Shown here piece by piece: positions 1 through 13,800 of a stretch of 64,000 bases of DNA. The notes under the pieces are model-generated. The model did no database searches. It saw nothing but the letters and a program-made list of their open reading frames with translations, and was not told where the DNA came from. The first letter of the stretch is position 1. Every line of letters starts with the position of its first letter. Position numbers and translations under genes: made by a program. This DNA comes from Antedon mediterranea. Taxonomy: Eukaryota; Echinodermata; Crinoidea; Comatulida; Antedonidae. The stretch spans positions 34,987,304 through 35,051,303 of the forward strand of contig NC_092671.1 in NCBI RefSeq assembly GCF_964355755.1. Direction: 5' to 3'.

Positions 1-764
1 AGGCCTGCAAAGTTCTCCAATCCTGAAATTTGATCATGCATACGTATGATTCTCGAAATCTATGTGTCAATTATATACTGTATATTATAACATAAATAAT
101 TGGTAAGTAAATAAGTTTATCAATACATCCCCTGAATTTAGGTGTCATAATTGGTGTCAAAACCAAACAAATTTGTTGAATGATATATTTATTCTTTACA
201 CATGCTACAGTAATATAAGAATTAAACAAAAAAAAGTGGTAAAAGTACTTTAGTATGACCTTAGATTAAACTTAAACCTTTCTTTTAAATTTGAAATAAA
301 TAAAATACCAATACAAGGTCAAGCAACTAATGTTTATATTTAATAGTTAGATTTTCTGGTCTGTGATTGAAAATTACATTGAAGTGACCAAGGAGCTTTA
401 ATAAGAATAATAATAATAGATAATAAGAGAAAAGAGTGGAAAACAAAAGGAAGAGAACAAAAAGACAAAAACACCAAGCTAGCACCCAAACCGGAGTATG
501 GGGATACACCATCACTGCTGGGGATCAGCGTGCATGGAAGTGCAACCCTTAATCCAGTCTGAGCTTCCGTTTAAACTGGGCTCACAGATACTGTGTTATG
601 TCATAGCTGTCCTGGTTTTGATATACACAATTCAGCATTTGTTGATTGATTTTATTTAATAAGAAATAATATAGTATACTGTACAAGTGCGATGGTACAA
701 ATATATTGATGATGTGAAAGATTTACTTTCGCGTCGTTAGGTCTTCTACCGTCAAAAATATAAA
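1..764. other. No gene seen
   Basis: AT-rich sequence with no convincing coding exon. The short open frames here are in low-complexity Leu/Phe/Ile-rich sequence. There is a small (AAT)n run at about 400-430. Confidence 0.5.
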
Positions 765-766
765 TA

Positions 767-2074
767 CAGTCAACTCTCCCAATACCGGACACCCTTGGGC
801 GGGCATATATTTTCCGGTTTTTCGAAAGTCCGGTTTCCTGAAAACATATTTTTAAAGTCATCACGTTGTCACCGAATGCTGCCCGGTACGGTCTCCTAGC
901 GTAGGGAAGGCCTAGGCTAGGCTATGATTGTGTCAATCTAGTTTTAATTAAATAAATACTGATAGGCCTAGGCCTACTTTATTAATATTAAGCTACAGTA
1001 ATTCAATTTACCTTTTTTAAAAGTTACATTATTTACTGTACCAATAAAACATGTTACAATAGTAAATTATTGTTTCTCAATGTGTTTTTAACGGCAAAAA
1101 GGCCTACGTACGTACGTACGGTGAACATAATTTCGGTCTGTTTATTGTTTTTCGTGAGCTAGCTAGCAGCAGCAGCATGGGTGAAGGGCTTTGATTGATG
1201 CGCATGTGCAGAGGTGTCATAATCAAATAAAAACGCCCACACCTAGACCACATGTTTTTTAAGCTCCTTTATTTTGACGTAATTTGATAGCAATGATGAA
1301 AATTGATTAGGTAAACGAGCCAAGCAATAATGACACAATAATTAATTGGTAACATTTCAAAGTTTATTAACACTAGTTAAGTCAAGTTCATTCCGTTTAC
1401 GTTTTGCCATAATGATTTCCAAATTTATAATGATGCACATTTTTAGTCCCGTTTTTAGTGAAACATTCCTTTTTAAAGTCCTATTGCAATTGTGAATTTA
1501 ACAATAATTTAAACAAAACAAAGACACAGGAATGTAAATTTAACTTTATTAAAAAACAATTCATATGCTAAAAAACAGGGAGTTGTTAACAACTCCCTGC
1601 TAAAAACAATAGACATTAAGACATAGCGCTTCGATGTGAAAAAGCCCACCGCAGTTCGATACGCAACAAAGCAATTGCCGCCTCGTGGGTTAACAATGAA
1701 CTGACCTGTCAATCACAGTGTAGTGCTCCATGGCAACATTATTTGATCGTACCGCGAAACGTCGCGCACTTCATGCATGGTGAGGGTATGGTTAAAAGCT
1801 TTTGTACATTGTGAATGTAGTGAATCCGAGTCAGCGACGACGATGTTACGTTGTTTTCGTAAATATTTGGAGTTTTTTAACCGTCAGTCCGGTTTTCAGA
1901 CGCTAATTTTCGTGTTTTGTACTTCATAATTTGTCCGGATTCCGGAATTGGGTATTCCGGTTTTCATAATAAATTACAGTACATTTAGAATAGGGACAAA
2001 TTGGGCCCTCCAAAAAAGTCCGGTTTTTCGTGAATTCCGGTTTTGGGAGAGTCCGGTATTGGGAGAGTTGACTG
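767..2074. mobile_element. Non-autonomous pogo/Tigger-like DNA transposon
   Basis: Perfect 24-bp terminal inverted repeats start CAGTCAACTCTCCCAATACC. The element is flanked on both sides by TA (765-766 and 2075-2076), as expected for Tc1/mariner/pogo insertion. Near both ends the motif CCGGTTTT / AAACCGG recurs several times (about 812-835 and 1880-2065), like clustered subterminal transposase sites. No transposase-like frame was found inside the 1.3 kb. Confidence 0.85.
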
Positions 2075-2076
2075 TA

Positions 2077-5000
2077 CAGAAATAAATTGAGAGTGGAAAT
2101 AGTGCACTTATTTGACCCACAATCATCCAATCAAATGACAGGAATCTATTTAGATGTTATATAATAATAATTAATTAATTAAATTTGTATAAATATGTAC
2201 TGTAATATTCGATTTATCTATAGTCATCAATAAGAAATATTTTTGTAACAAATTCTAAACATCACAACTTAATTATGTATGCCGTAGTGGTAAGAATCAA
2301 AATTAAATTCTGAAGGTGTCACCTACTGTATTGAGGTTATATTTGATTGATTTTAACCTCCTAATCAATATCGAAATTAAATCATTGCTGCGACAACCGC
2401 GACGCTATAGATTGCGAAATATCTTATTTTGAAGTTGATAGTTGGTCAATATTGAGATGGGACCTTTGTGCTGCAAATTATGGAGAAATTTACAATGGAA
2501 TGAAAATAACGGTAAAATTGTCAGAAAATGTACTATAATTGGTTGTGTTGCACACTAAATAGCTGTTACTTAAGGTTTTAGCTAAGTAAGTTAATTAAAA
2601 ATAATTGATTCATTAGAAAATTAATAACTTTTTATTAATATTTGGTGGGGACTTTATTTCAAATTGTCCACAAAAGTATGGTGTGGAAACTTAACTATTA
2701 CATTTTCCAATAGAAAGATCTTCTGTACAAGTAATATGTTTACATAATAGCCCAAATATGCTTATTGGCACAAAATTACTGTATATCATCATGACCATAA
2801 CAAAAATAAAAGCTAACCCTTTTATTATAATTTAATATCAATTTCCTCTAAATATAGCAATATAATTAAGTGGGATTTTTGGTTTATATTCTTTTTTCAT
2901 TGTATTTAAATTGGCTTTTTGATGACAGGTTGGTTAACAATTTGAAGTAAAGCTTCTGTTTTGATTTTATGCATGAACGATTTAAGAATTGTGGTTCGAG
3001 TATGGAGTGACTACTGTCGGTTGAAAGAGCATTGTATCGAATGTTGACTGTTTGTGAAATCCAAATAAAAAGTATTTACAGGGTCGTTAAATGTACTTCC
3101 CTTTTGAATTGTGTTCTACTTTTCATGTTTGAACTGTCAGAAGATCATCTGTATGTTCCTTTTCAGGGGAATTTTTTTTTTTTAAGTTCCTGATTTCCTC
3201 ATGTGCATTTTATGCCTACAAAACTAACTTTGAAACCTCATTTCTTAAGCACTTTTTTTGGTTTTCAAACGATTTGGCCCATAAATAACAATTAATCACT
3301 AAAATAATCAACCTAACCACTTAATACTGTTGTGAACTAACCCTAATTAATCTTTTCCACCCAGCAAAATCTGTGCGCCCGGCTGTAATAACGAATAGCA
3401 TACTATTAGCAGGAAAACCCAATGATTTCTGTTGAAATATGATAACAAACATTCCATTAAAAATAAATTTATAAGATGAGAAATAGATAATAATTTTCAT
3501 ATAAACACATTCTTAACTACCCAGTGACCTACTGAAAAATAATTTAAAAAATGATAAAGATGAGGAAATCTGTGAGAATGAGAAAAAGCCACCCCAACAG
3601 AGGTTAAAACATTTTATTTACTGGTTCACCCCACGTACTTGGCTACTCGCTGTACTAAGTATGAGTTTTCTTGCCTTGTGTTTGTTGCGTGAAATCAAAC
3701 TGATTTGATTTACACGTAGCGATGTTTGCAGCACTGTTGCGTCATCGGTTCCCACTTGTTGATACGTCGCTGCGCTGCGTTCTAGTGGGAACCATGCTTA
3801 GTGATAAGACACCATCAACAGGGTTAAAAAACATAAATATAAATAATTTAAAACCAAACCAATGAAATTTAAAGTTAAAATATTGGTAATTTTAACGTGT
3901 AAAATTAATGAAAAAAATGGTTGATTAAATAGAGATGGTCTTTATGACAGTTAGCGTAGTATTATACTGGCATATTTCCGCTATCAAAGTGTGTCCTGAT
4001 CAAATATTGCACCTTATCATACTGTATGGTGTTATCACTTGGTACCAATAGTTCCTGATCTTTTGGGTTCATAATAATAGTTGAGGTCAACAGTACAGTA
4101 TATTTGATATATAATCTGGTTATACTTTTTATTAAAAACCTATGTGTCATTTGATTGGTTGATTTGTGTCATGTGATATGTATTATTTTCTCCATTTCAA
4201 TAGTTGGAAGTATATTATTGCATGCTTCAGCTTTTTGTAAACATTGTGCATAATATGCGACCAAACTCCGACCTGTAGTGGGCATCGTTTGTTGGCAAAT
4301 GCGAATGGGAAAAAAAAATCGTTCTTAAAAGTGTTGATATTTATGATTTTATTTAATCTAATTATTACTGCTTGATAAAGTAGAATAATGTTTGCGGATG
4401 AATTATAAAAATTATTAATTAAATTATTAATAATTAAGTCTCCATTAGTTCGGCATTCTTATGTTGTTTATTTAGTTCGGCGTTCTTATGTTGCTTTTTT
4501 TGCACTCACATAGAATAGGTTGTTTATTGTCAAACCAGTGAATAGTAAAATTACTCTTCTCTGGTCAAACTGCTTTCCTATGTTAGAATCTATAACAAAA
4601 TTAAAAGTGTTTGTTATTTTTATCCAATGTTTGCCATTTTTTTATTTCAAGTCATCATTTTACAACCCGATATTTGATTTCAGGTACTGTAAATAGTTTG
4701 ACAATAAATGACCTATGTCAGTACAGTAGGAGAAAACAACTAGATTTAAATTTTCTGAAAAATGTTCGTTCACAGAATTAAAAATTTGAACTTTTAAAAC
4801 GATTAACATGATAGTAAAAGTTATTTTTTATTAAACATGTGATAAATGTCAGATGTTTTTTACTCATACAAACAATTCAATATAAAATCCTAGATCCATT
4901 GTGCGCTAATACCTTTATTATATGATCTTTGACGCATTTGTTTGTATATGGGTGTTTTTCAATGACCGTATTAGGAGTTTTGATATGATGTCAATCACCT

Positions 5001-7104
5001 ACCTCTTGTCAAAATTTCCACATGAGAAAGTGCCTGTTCATAGGTAATTTCACACAAAAGTCAATCAGGTGTTGAAATGAGTCATGGTTGAATTATACCT
5101 AAATGTATTGTTGGTTTAGAAGAGGGATAACCCAATTCTGGTGGAAAAGTTCAACTAATTGTGCTTTGTACAATATAGTACCTAGTCATGTTAAAGTATA
5201 TATAGAGGTGTATGGTAAAAAATTCATGGAGAAGCATTCAATCAATGAGATGTCTTCCTGAACATGACATTGGGAGAAAGAAGTTTAGTGGCGGACGAGA
5301 ATTGGAGGACCAAATGGCCTAAAAAAATTACAAAATAAATAAATGACTGGAGTTAAATCCACTTTTTACGTTCCTTTTAATAGAGTAAATGTCTCGAAAA
5401 GGGGGTTTCAGACACGCTTGCCTTCTTTGTATAACTAGTATTTAAGTAAATTTTGATATTTTTTTGAATAGTTATTCTTCATTTCAGATTCATTGTGCGC
5501 AATGCATTTTGGTATTTATAGCGGGCTGCTATAATTATTAGAATCGACTTGTTTTTCACATTTTTAACCGTTTAAAGACGAAAAAATTTATCGGAATAGG
5601 ACCATATAGTATTATTTTTACATTAAATATAGTTTGTGATCTTAAATTAGATCTAAAACAGGTAGGGAAGGGGTCTTTAACTTCAGCATATACCTATATA
5701 TATATGCATAATATGCGAGTCTCACTTATGAGGGCCCTTTTGTTATGCATCGCATGTATGTGGTTTTTAAATATTCATAAAAATATTCCGAAAAAACTTT
5801 ATTTTGAAATTTAACTTGCCTATTTTTAAGGAAAATAGCCTAGGACTGTACATTATTTAATTCATTTGAGCATAATTTATTAGCCTAGGCCTATGTTTAT
5901 TTGTATTTTATGAATTTTATCTGTATTTTACAGGAAAGGCAACTCTATTCGTCGAAAAATTAAACATAGAGAGTGTGTTTCGCGATTATTTTGAGTTAAA
6001 ATAAGATAGAGGGTTGGTTCTACAGTGTACAACTTTAATATAATGTCTCATGCGTTGGACACTGAAAAAGTTGGCAGGCAGAACTAAATTTTAAAATATT
6101 CAGACCCTTAGACCCCTATTATAAAATACTGGATCCTCCAATGGAGATCTTCACTGCTTGGACAGTATGTTTACAGGGCTAGCCCAATTCTGGTAGCAAA
6201 GTACAGTGTTATATTACCAGTCATATCTTTCAGATCGACATTATGGTCTTGAGGTCATTGGCCCTGTTTATTTACTGGGTACTAAGTTCAAACCTTGTAT
6301 AACCCTAATAAAAGTTTCCTCTCTAAAATCTTTTTAGTTTTATGTTTAATTTTAACAATAAAAATAATAACCAAGCAATAGATATGTCATAAATCGAGAG
6401 AAGGCATGCTATGTAATATCAACCCTTTTAATAGAATTTAATATGTATTGATCTTTCCATTTGTGCTACTTTATTTAATTGAATAATAAAATTAGAAATG
6501 TTCCGATACAAGTGCTACTGAACTAAATTCATTGAATTTTAAAAATATACTTACTGACGCGAAGAATTTATTTCATTTTTTGCCACTTTTTTAAACATTT
6601 TTACACAGGCACATGTCTCGAACCCATGCCTCTCATACACTAGTCCTTGTCCCATCCCCATAACGCCAAACTAATAAATTGAAATATTGATTTCTTTGTT
6701 TAAAATATGAAATCTTTCATTGATCTCCAGTAAAAATTTGTTCTTTTATTACTTGTCTTAAAGTACATGTAGTCTAGGCTCTTGAATGTATTTCAACTTT
6801 TTGGCAAAAATATATTTTGACACATTCTTGAGCTTTTCAGACAAAAATCGATGATGGACTACTGTATAACTATTAAGACAATAGAATACAGACTTATTAG
6901 GGCAAGTCTACAGTATATGAAGCAGTGCATAAAATAAAACTATAAATATGAATTAGTCAGATGAATTATGTCTTTGAATGAGCATAAAAATTGACCTTCG
7001 ACTTCTGCATCTGTCTATATAATTCAACACAAAGTTTGCTTTGGTTGCTTGCATGGTATTTGCATAGTACATTAGCTTTAAATAATGTTAAAGTTTTTGC
7101 CTCT
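2077..7104. other. No gene seen; AT-rich intergenic or intronic sequence
   Basis: Nothing with coding character was found. It contains one end of a MITE-B copy (about 3744-3800), scattered TACAGTA/TACTGTA heptamers and (TA)n at about 5695-5705. Confidence 0.5.
3744..3800. mobile_element. Fragment of MITE-B (GGTTCCCACTAG family)
   Basis: The end GCGTTCTAGTGGGAACCATGC matches the conserved right end of the full copies at 43769-43925 and 60800-60945. The left arm is degraded; a GGTTCCCACTTG remnant lies at about 3748. Confidence 0.5.
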
Positions 7105-7230
7105 GCCTATTTGAGATGGCCTAGAAGTTTACCTTCTAGGTTATTATGTTTTCACCCCTGTATATTTGTTTGTTTGTGACCAGCCTAGAGGTCACAGTTT
7201 TTATCCAAATCTTGCCAGATATGATCTATG
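7105..7230 (-). repeat. Dispersed repeat C, minus-strand fragment
   Basis: The run GGTTATTATGTTTTCACCCC, then a GTTTGTTTGTGACC stretch and CACAGTTTTTATCC, is the reverse complement (diverged) of the 3' part of the repeat at about 24830-25175. Confidence 0.6.
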
Positions 7231-7519
7231 ATAATATTACAGTGAAAACATTCTGACCAAAATTACAATATAATTTTTAATAATATTTTTAATTAACAAC
7301 AATTTTTATATTATTTGTTTCTTATATTATAATATATAGTTTCTGTTGAAAAAAAGGAAACTTTAAAATAGTTTTATAAAAGATTGCAAACAATTGGGAA
7401 AAAAAGTTATTTGATGATTATGATGAAGAAGACCTGAACCAATTGCGATTTTTAAAAACTTATTTTTTGGCAAGAAAATAACCGTTCTTCCAAAATACGG
7501 TATTTCAATAAAAGTAATT

Positions 7520-7806
7520 ATTTATGAGATGCCTGAGGTCCGAGATAGATCGCACTAGATTGGATCACTGTCTCGAAAAGCGGACCTCTGGAAATAATAC
7601 TTTCTTAAAATTTGGACCGGTGATGTGGAATGAACTCCTGTCTGTGATCCGGAAACAAACCACAGTTTTAAAATTTTAAAAAGCCCTCAAAACACATCTA
7701 TTTCCTAAGAAGTAACTCATTGTTGGGTGTGCTGATGTAAAGCGCTTTGATCATTTTACACTAATTTGGAAAAGCGCTATATAAATAAAATAATAATAAT
7801 AATAAT
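7520..7806 (+). mobile_element. L2/CR1-like LINE, 3' end
   Basis: Broken frames encode a GPVMWNELL...LKTHLF pattern, typical of the extreme C-terminus of L2/Crack-type reverse transcriptase proteins. AAGCGCTTTGA, GGAAAAGCGCTATATAAAT and an (AAT)n tail follow, the usual 3' end of this LINE group. It is 5'-truncated and non-functional. Confidence 0.75.
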
Positions 7807-10370
7807 TTAATTTGAAAAATAACAGTTTTATTGTAATAAAATGTATTAAATTATTAAGTTTGTTTGACAAAAACAGTTTTATATTTAGTATTCCATTTCA
7901 ATAGTTTGAATAAATTAACTGTGTGGCATTTAGAAATGAGAAAGTTGGTTATTGTCGTTCCTATGATAATTTGAAATATAAGGAATGTTATGCTAATGTG
8001 TGATATTGTTGCATATTAAATGATCATAGTCCTAGCAGGAATTCCCCCAGGGGTGCCTATTAGTGGAGCGATTGGCAAGTGTATTACGCTACTGGAATGC
8101 TAATGGCTGGTAAATAGAAATGACAACATTCTATAGTCTATAGAGTTTTGATAGATTCTGTAACAATAAAAAGTGTACTATAAACATAATGTATGGACAA
8201 AATAGAACACTATGCTTTTTGTATTTTTGCCTTTAAAAATATCCTCCTGAAAAATAATTTTTGAATTCATTTCTTGTTTTTGTTTTTTGTTGACTATGCC
8301 ATTTTAATGTCACATACTGTAGTTGTTCACTTTGACCAAAAAAATTGATTGAAAACAAAAATTTACCCATTCGTTTTTGGTTGCATTTAACCACTTATTT
8401 TTTCATTTTATAAGTGAAAATATTATTTTTTTCATTATTTTTTTCAACAGAAGTGATTAACTTTTTTAAAACTACAAAATAACGTATTCAAAGTGTGATT
8501 TTATTTTTCATGTTTTTGGAAGACAGTACATCTTTAAAATTAAATAAAAATGCTATATCTCTTGCTTTCATCTTGTGAATATTTTACAATAGTTTAATTC
8601 TCTTTTGTCCAAATTACAATTTATTTCCTTAATTTTCTTCTGGGCCTATCATTGACTCCATAAACAGTTTCCTTCCAGTCTCAATGGCCATCTGTAAAAT
8701 CAAATAATATTGTAACCTCTTTGGAGGCTATCTTGTGAATATTTTATAGGATCAAAATAATTAACACACTTTTACTTTATTTTGTTTTTTTATTCATTTG
8801 TGTAATTACTGTATCTACTGTACAGTTTGTCGATTAAAATTGGTGGGAGATAGGGTAGGGGTTGATAGTTTTTTTTCTCATTATACTTTTCTGTATGTAA
8901 ATTATTTAATTGTTATATTTTATATTGTTATTTGTGAAGGATGCACCTTTGTGCTTAGTGTGCCACCGATCTAAAGGTGTAATGCTAAATAAATAAACAA
9001 AAAATATATATATATATATAAAATTGATTTTTTTTGTCGCCTTTTGTCTTAATATCATAATAGACATTGACCAATGAACACATTCTCTCCACTTTAAATC
9101 TGTCAGTGGTCATTCTTGTGTAATTTCTATTCTGGAAAAAGGGATAAACATTTCAACTGTCAATGTCATAGACAAAAACATAGTAAATTAATGTCTGCAA
9201 ATAAAATGAAAGAAAGAAATCAGAATGAAATTGAAACTGATGTACTGATAATGATATTACATTAAAAAAATTAAGATGGTGTTTATTTTTCATTAACTTT
9301 CAACTGTATTTGACAATGAGGATGTATCAATCTATGTTGCGCATGCATGCAGTCAATCAGGACTTCACCTATGACAAGATAACCTCAGTGAATTTCAAAA
9401 CAGTATTAAATTATTATTCTATTACCAATTCTTATTAAGTTGTTCAAATATACTAAATTTATTATTTCAATCAAAATGTCAAAATTTAAATGTTGATTCT
9501 TCAACTTTTGCCTTGAAGCTGTAAATTTCTGTAATGAGAAGAAAATTGAAATGATAACAGTTTTGGCCTTGTGGAGAATGCTTGCTTTATTTTCAACAAG
9601 GTAATTTTTAATCTTGGATAGTATGAGGAAATTACTGGTAAATTGTCAATATCGAGGGTCTAATTGTTTCTAATGCAAAGAAAATCAAGTATAAGTGTGA
9701 ATGAAATTGTTTTTTCAGTGGTAGTAGAAATAGGACCAATGCCAAGTAATACCATACAGTTATATAGTGATATACCGCGTATAGTGGTTTAAAAAAGCAT
9801 TTCGCTAAAAATGCAGTAGAGATATTCACAAAACACATTTAATTTTAGCTTTAATAAGAAATGTTCATTTGGATTTTTTATTACCATGCATATAACGCTT
9901 GTGTTTACACTCGATCGCAACACAACGACGAGGTGGGATGTAAGTGAGTTAACCAATCACAAGCAGTGAAATAAAGTGGTTCGATGATCGCACGAAAAGA
10001 GAAAAAACTTCAAGCCACAGTCTTGTCAAAGACCTCTATGAAAAAGTGGTCAGGTTGAGACCTTATTAACCATACTGGTAGACACTACAGCCACAACAAG
10101 CTATCGTTCGACGGGTCCATGACGTCGTGATTGATTAAATAACCCTAACGTTAATGCATTGTTTTGAGTACATGGTATCATACCTACATTTTTTTTAAAT
10201 TAGGTAAAATTCACAGCTGAAGTTTCACTCAAGTGATGTTGTTTACATACTGTAGATTGCACAATACCATTGTTTTGCAGATGTTTTACAAATTAAATGC
10301 AGTAGAAAAAATTTTAAATAATCCTTAAGTTTATGTTTACATTTTAACTGCAAACGGAAGAGATCTGGAT
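7807..10370. other. No gene seen; AT-rich
   Basis: Contains poly-T tracts and a (TA)n run at about 9005-9021 after a possible LINE-type 3' tail (GATGCACCTTTGTGC, about 8940-9000). A degraded MITE-B-like patch with GTTAACCAATCACAAGC lies at about 9895-9990. Confidence 0.45.
9002..9021. repeat. (TA)n microsatellite
   Basis: Run of AT dinucleotides following an AATAAATAAACAAAAAA tail. Confidence 0.8.
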
Positions 10371-10371
10371 T

Positions 10372-10735
10372 AAAGCCCTCGCACACAACCACAATTTATT
10401 TTTATTTTATTTATTCGACTTCTCACTAACACATTGTTTGTGAAGAATCGGGACCAACAGGTGGTAAACACCTCTAAAACGGTCCAGTCTCAATTGCACA
10501 GTGGCTGTGTGTGACAGTGGCTGTGTTTGTGTGGACTAGTACACCCGGCTAACCCCCTACTCGTCTCGAAAGATGTACTAGGTTCTTTAAAGTGCACATG
10601 AGCTATGTGTACACTGGACTCGTTCCACCACCAGAACCATGGAGCGAGTAAGCCTCGAACCCTTGCCGATGTTATGTCTATGTAATCTGTTCCACTGTCT
10701 TAACCGCTTGGCCACTCGCTTAATAATAATAAGTC
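10372..10735 (-). mobile_element. tRNA-derived SINE with long tail
   Basis: Read on the minus strand, a tRNA-like head (box A TGGCCAAGCGGTTAAGAC; box B AGGGTTCGAGGCT) occupies about 10639-10730. The body (TTAAAGAACCTAGTACATC and flanks) extends left to about 10372. The same head occurs at about 61555-61790, and the same body in part at 21508-21612. Confidence 0.7.
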
Positions 10736-10879
10736 TCCAGTCTATGCTGGATCTGCATGTCAGGAGACTTCCGCTGTGGTTTTCAGATGGTAACAGGTCT
10801 TTGACTTGTATCAGATCTCACCATGTTTGTCAAATTCCTTTCATTGTACCATATCATCATCATATCTATCAAAGTTAAA

Positions 10880-13800
10880 TAGCCCAATAAAGCTTACCAA
10901 ATAGACCACTGTGGTACAGTACAAGGCTTTGATAAAGCCTTTAACACTGATAAAACTCCTTGACCAATGAGATGACCATTGAGTTTGACCCCTAGAATGT
11001 CCAAGGTTATGAGATTTACATCACAAACTTGCAAGTTGCAGACCACAATTAGTCCAATTTCAACAACACAAGTTCAGTAAATAATGTGCCATGTACTGTA
11101 ATTAAAGGTAATATAATATTCATATTATAGGTATTGTAAATATTTATTTTAAATGTGTTTGTCATTGTTGTTTATGTATGTAATTTCCTGTGGTTGAGTG
11201 AATGTTTATGGTTTTCTAATTTTCAACACCAAGGTTATATAAATCAGTAGTTGGTTTAAACTTGTGGTACTCCACTGTTGGCAATAGGATAGGTTACTTC
11301 TGTAAATCAGTATAACTGTACCATTCTGTATTAGCCTAGATTTGATAATGATATTAACAAATTTGTTTTAGAAAGTATTTCAGGTCATCAGCTGATAAGA
11401 ATTGAAAAAAAAACATAAACACATTTATTTACAATTTTTAAAATGAACACAATTAATTTTTGACTAAATAAATTAGAGAATTTTTCAGACCATTTTAAGT
11501 ATTTCATAAGTTCCCAAGTATGCTCACAATAAAGGAATGTAGACCCAATGAATGTTTGAAGGATTCTTTATCATGATTCTGGATCCTTTTTCACTTTTTA
11601 CTCCTGGCAGAGATCGCAACTCCCGAATTCCTTGTTTGTTAATGTTTTGTTGAAAGGAATAAACTAGATAAAATGTATTGAAAAAATAAACAGCTAAATT
11701 ATTGTGTTTAATTTATTTCTATTGAAATTTTTAAATAACCGTGCGAACAATTTGAATCTTTACAATTACTATTATAATGACCAGATAATAACAAATAATC
11801 TTCTTTCTTGTTCGAAAAGTGTTATTCAACATGTACTGTACAATGACACATTATGCTTTACAGGACAATCGTCTATTCTTTTGAACAGTAATATAGTTTA
11901 TATTTTATAGTGTTTTGCCCTTTTTGCCCTCCATAGAAATGCAAAGATGGCAACTGTACACAGTAAATCTTATTCACAGTATTTAATTGGTTTGTAGTAT
12001 AACTATGTACTGTAGTTGATAACTAACCTAAATAATCCTTACCATTTGATTGGTTTATTTTGTATCATGTGGTGTTGGTTATTTCGTCCTAAGCACAGGT
12101 TAATTGAATATTTAATAGTACTAATAAATGGCCAGCTTTTAAAAAAAAATTCCCCCATATTTTGATTCAGACATTTTAACAATTTTAAATGGATTCGATT
12201 TGATATATTTTTTTAATTTTCTTTTTTTTTCTTTTGGATGATTCAACAGGAATAAAACCATAAAATTTACATTTTTTTTATATAAAAAATATGGCTTATA
12301 TAATTTTGTCAATTTTTTATATAGTAGGCCTACTTTTTACAAAGTTAATATTGCATCATATTTTTAAATTCTGGGAATTAAAAAACTGCTTTTTCTTGTT
12401 GCATATACCTTGACATTTGACCTTCGTTGGTATTACAATCTTAGGAAACTTGTTCACTTCCTTTCGTACATTGCAGCTGCGTTAGGAAGCTTGAAAGTCG
12501 CTATAGTTGTGGCCATTGATTGGTAGCTGTTGATAACTTCAGTAAGTATTTTAGTAGTTTTGTTTATACATTGATTATGATATACAAGACTCTTTATTAA
12601 AGGGACAACTTCTGGACTAAACACAAATGTTCCCCTAAATAGGGTGTCCCTTGATATAGGTATTGGATGTCTATTACGTATTATAATTTTTTTTAAACTG
12701 TTTTCAACTTATTGTATTAAATTGGTTTCGATTTTAATTTTTTTTTTTTAAGTTAATAAGAATAATGTAAATATTTTAGGGTATATTTAAGTACAATTGA
12801 TCTTGGATATCTATGTCATTCCTAAGAAAAAAAGATAATTACTTTTGATTCCACGAATGATAGATTGCCATCTATAATACAAAGTTTTGAGTAAGGGCTG
12901 AATCTTATTGCTAAATATTATTATTATTTTTATTTTTACATAAACAAGTTAAAATGCTAACAAAATATAGTTACTTCAGTAACTACAGTATAATACTGTG
13001 GTATTAGAAAATGTTATTCAACTTAGTATAGTGTCTAATAACAAAACTAAACTTTTTATATTTATGTCTCAATTGTAAACCTGATTGTACAACAGAAAGT
13101 GAATTCTATTTATAGTAATTATATCACCAATGGTGTCTACTATTACTAATCGACAATCATACTTTTTCACTTAAGTCAATTAGACAGTTACTTAAGTTGT
13201 ATTCACTTTGGAGTTTTTGCATTTTAAAATGGTGAATAATATGGCCATTGGTTGGATACATTTTCTATATTTTCCTGATACAAAACCTTTCACAAAATCA
13301 CCATAGGATTTGAGATAGAAGTTCATTATCTGTTTTATGGGATGGTATTGGCTAAAATTATACCTAATAAAAAATATAGAACAGATTAACTAATTGAAAA
13401 AACTAGACACATTTATTGATATCAACATGTAAGACTATAAAGAGTGTAAAGTCTACCAACTGATAAAGCACCTAATTGTCAGTATAAATACATAACAATG
13501 TGTACATAAATCAATATAATCCATGGCATAGGCTTGACATTATAGTGTAGTATTTTCTAGGTTATACAGTATAACTAATTGTGTCAACCATTGTTTACTG
13601 TACCAGGATATATGTAGTATATTGGATTCTTCAACAAACCTAAAGTGAAGCTGTAACTGGCACTTACCTAAAACTAATGAAGGATCTAGTTGCAGGGCCG
13701 TAGCCACCAGTATAGTTAGTATGGTTTCAACCTGACCACTTTTTCACAGAGGCCTTTGACAACCCAGTGGCTTGAATAGCGATTTTTCCTATTTTGTGCA

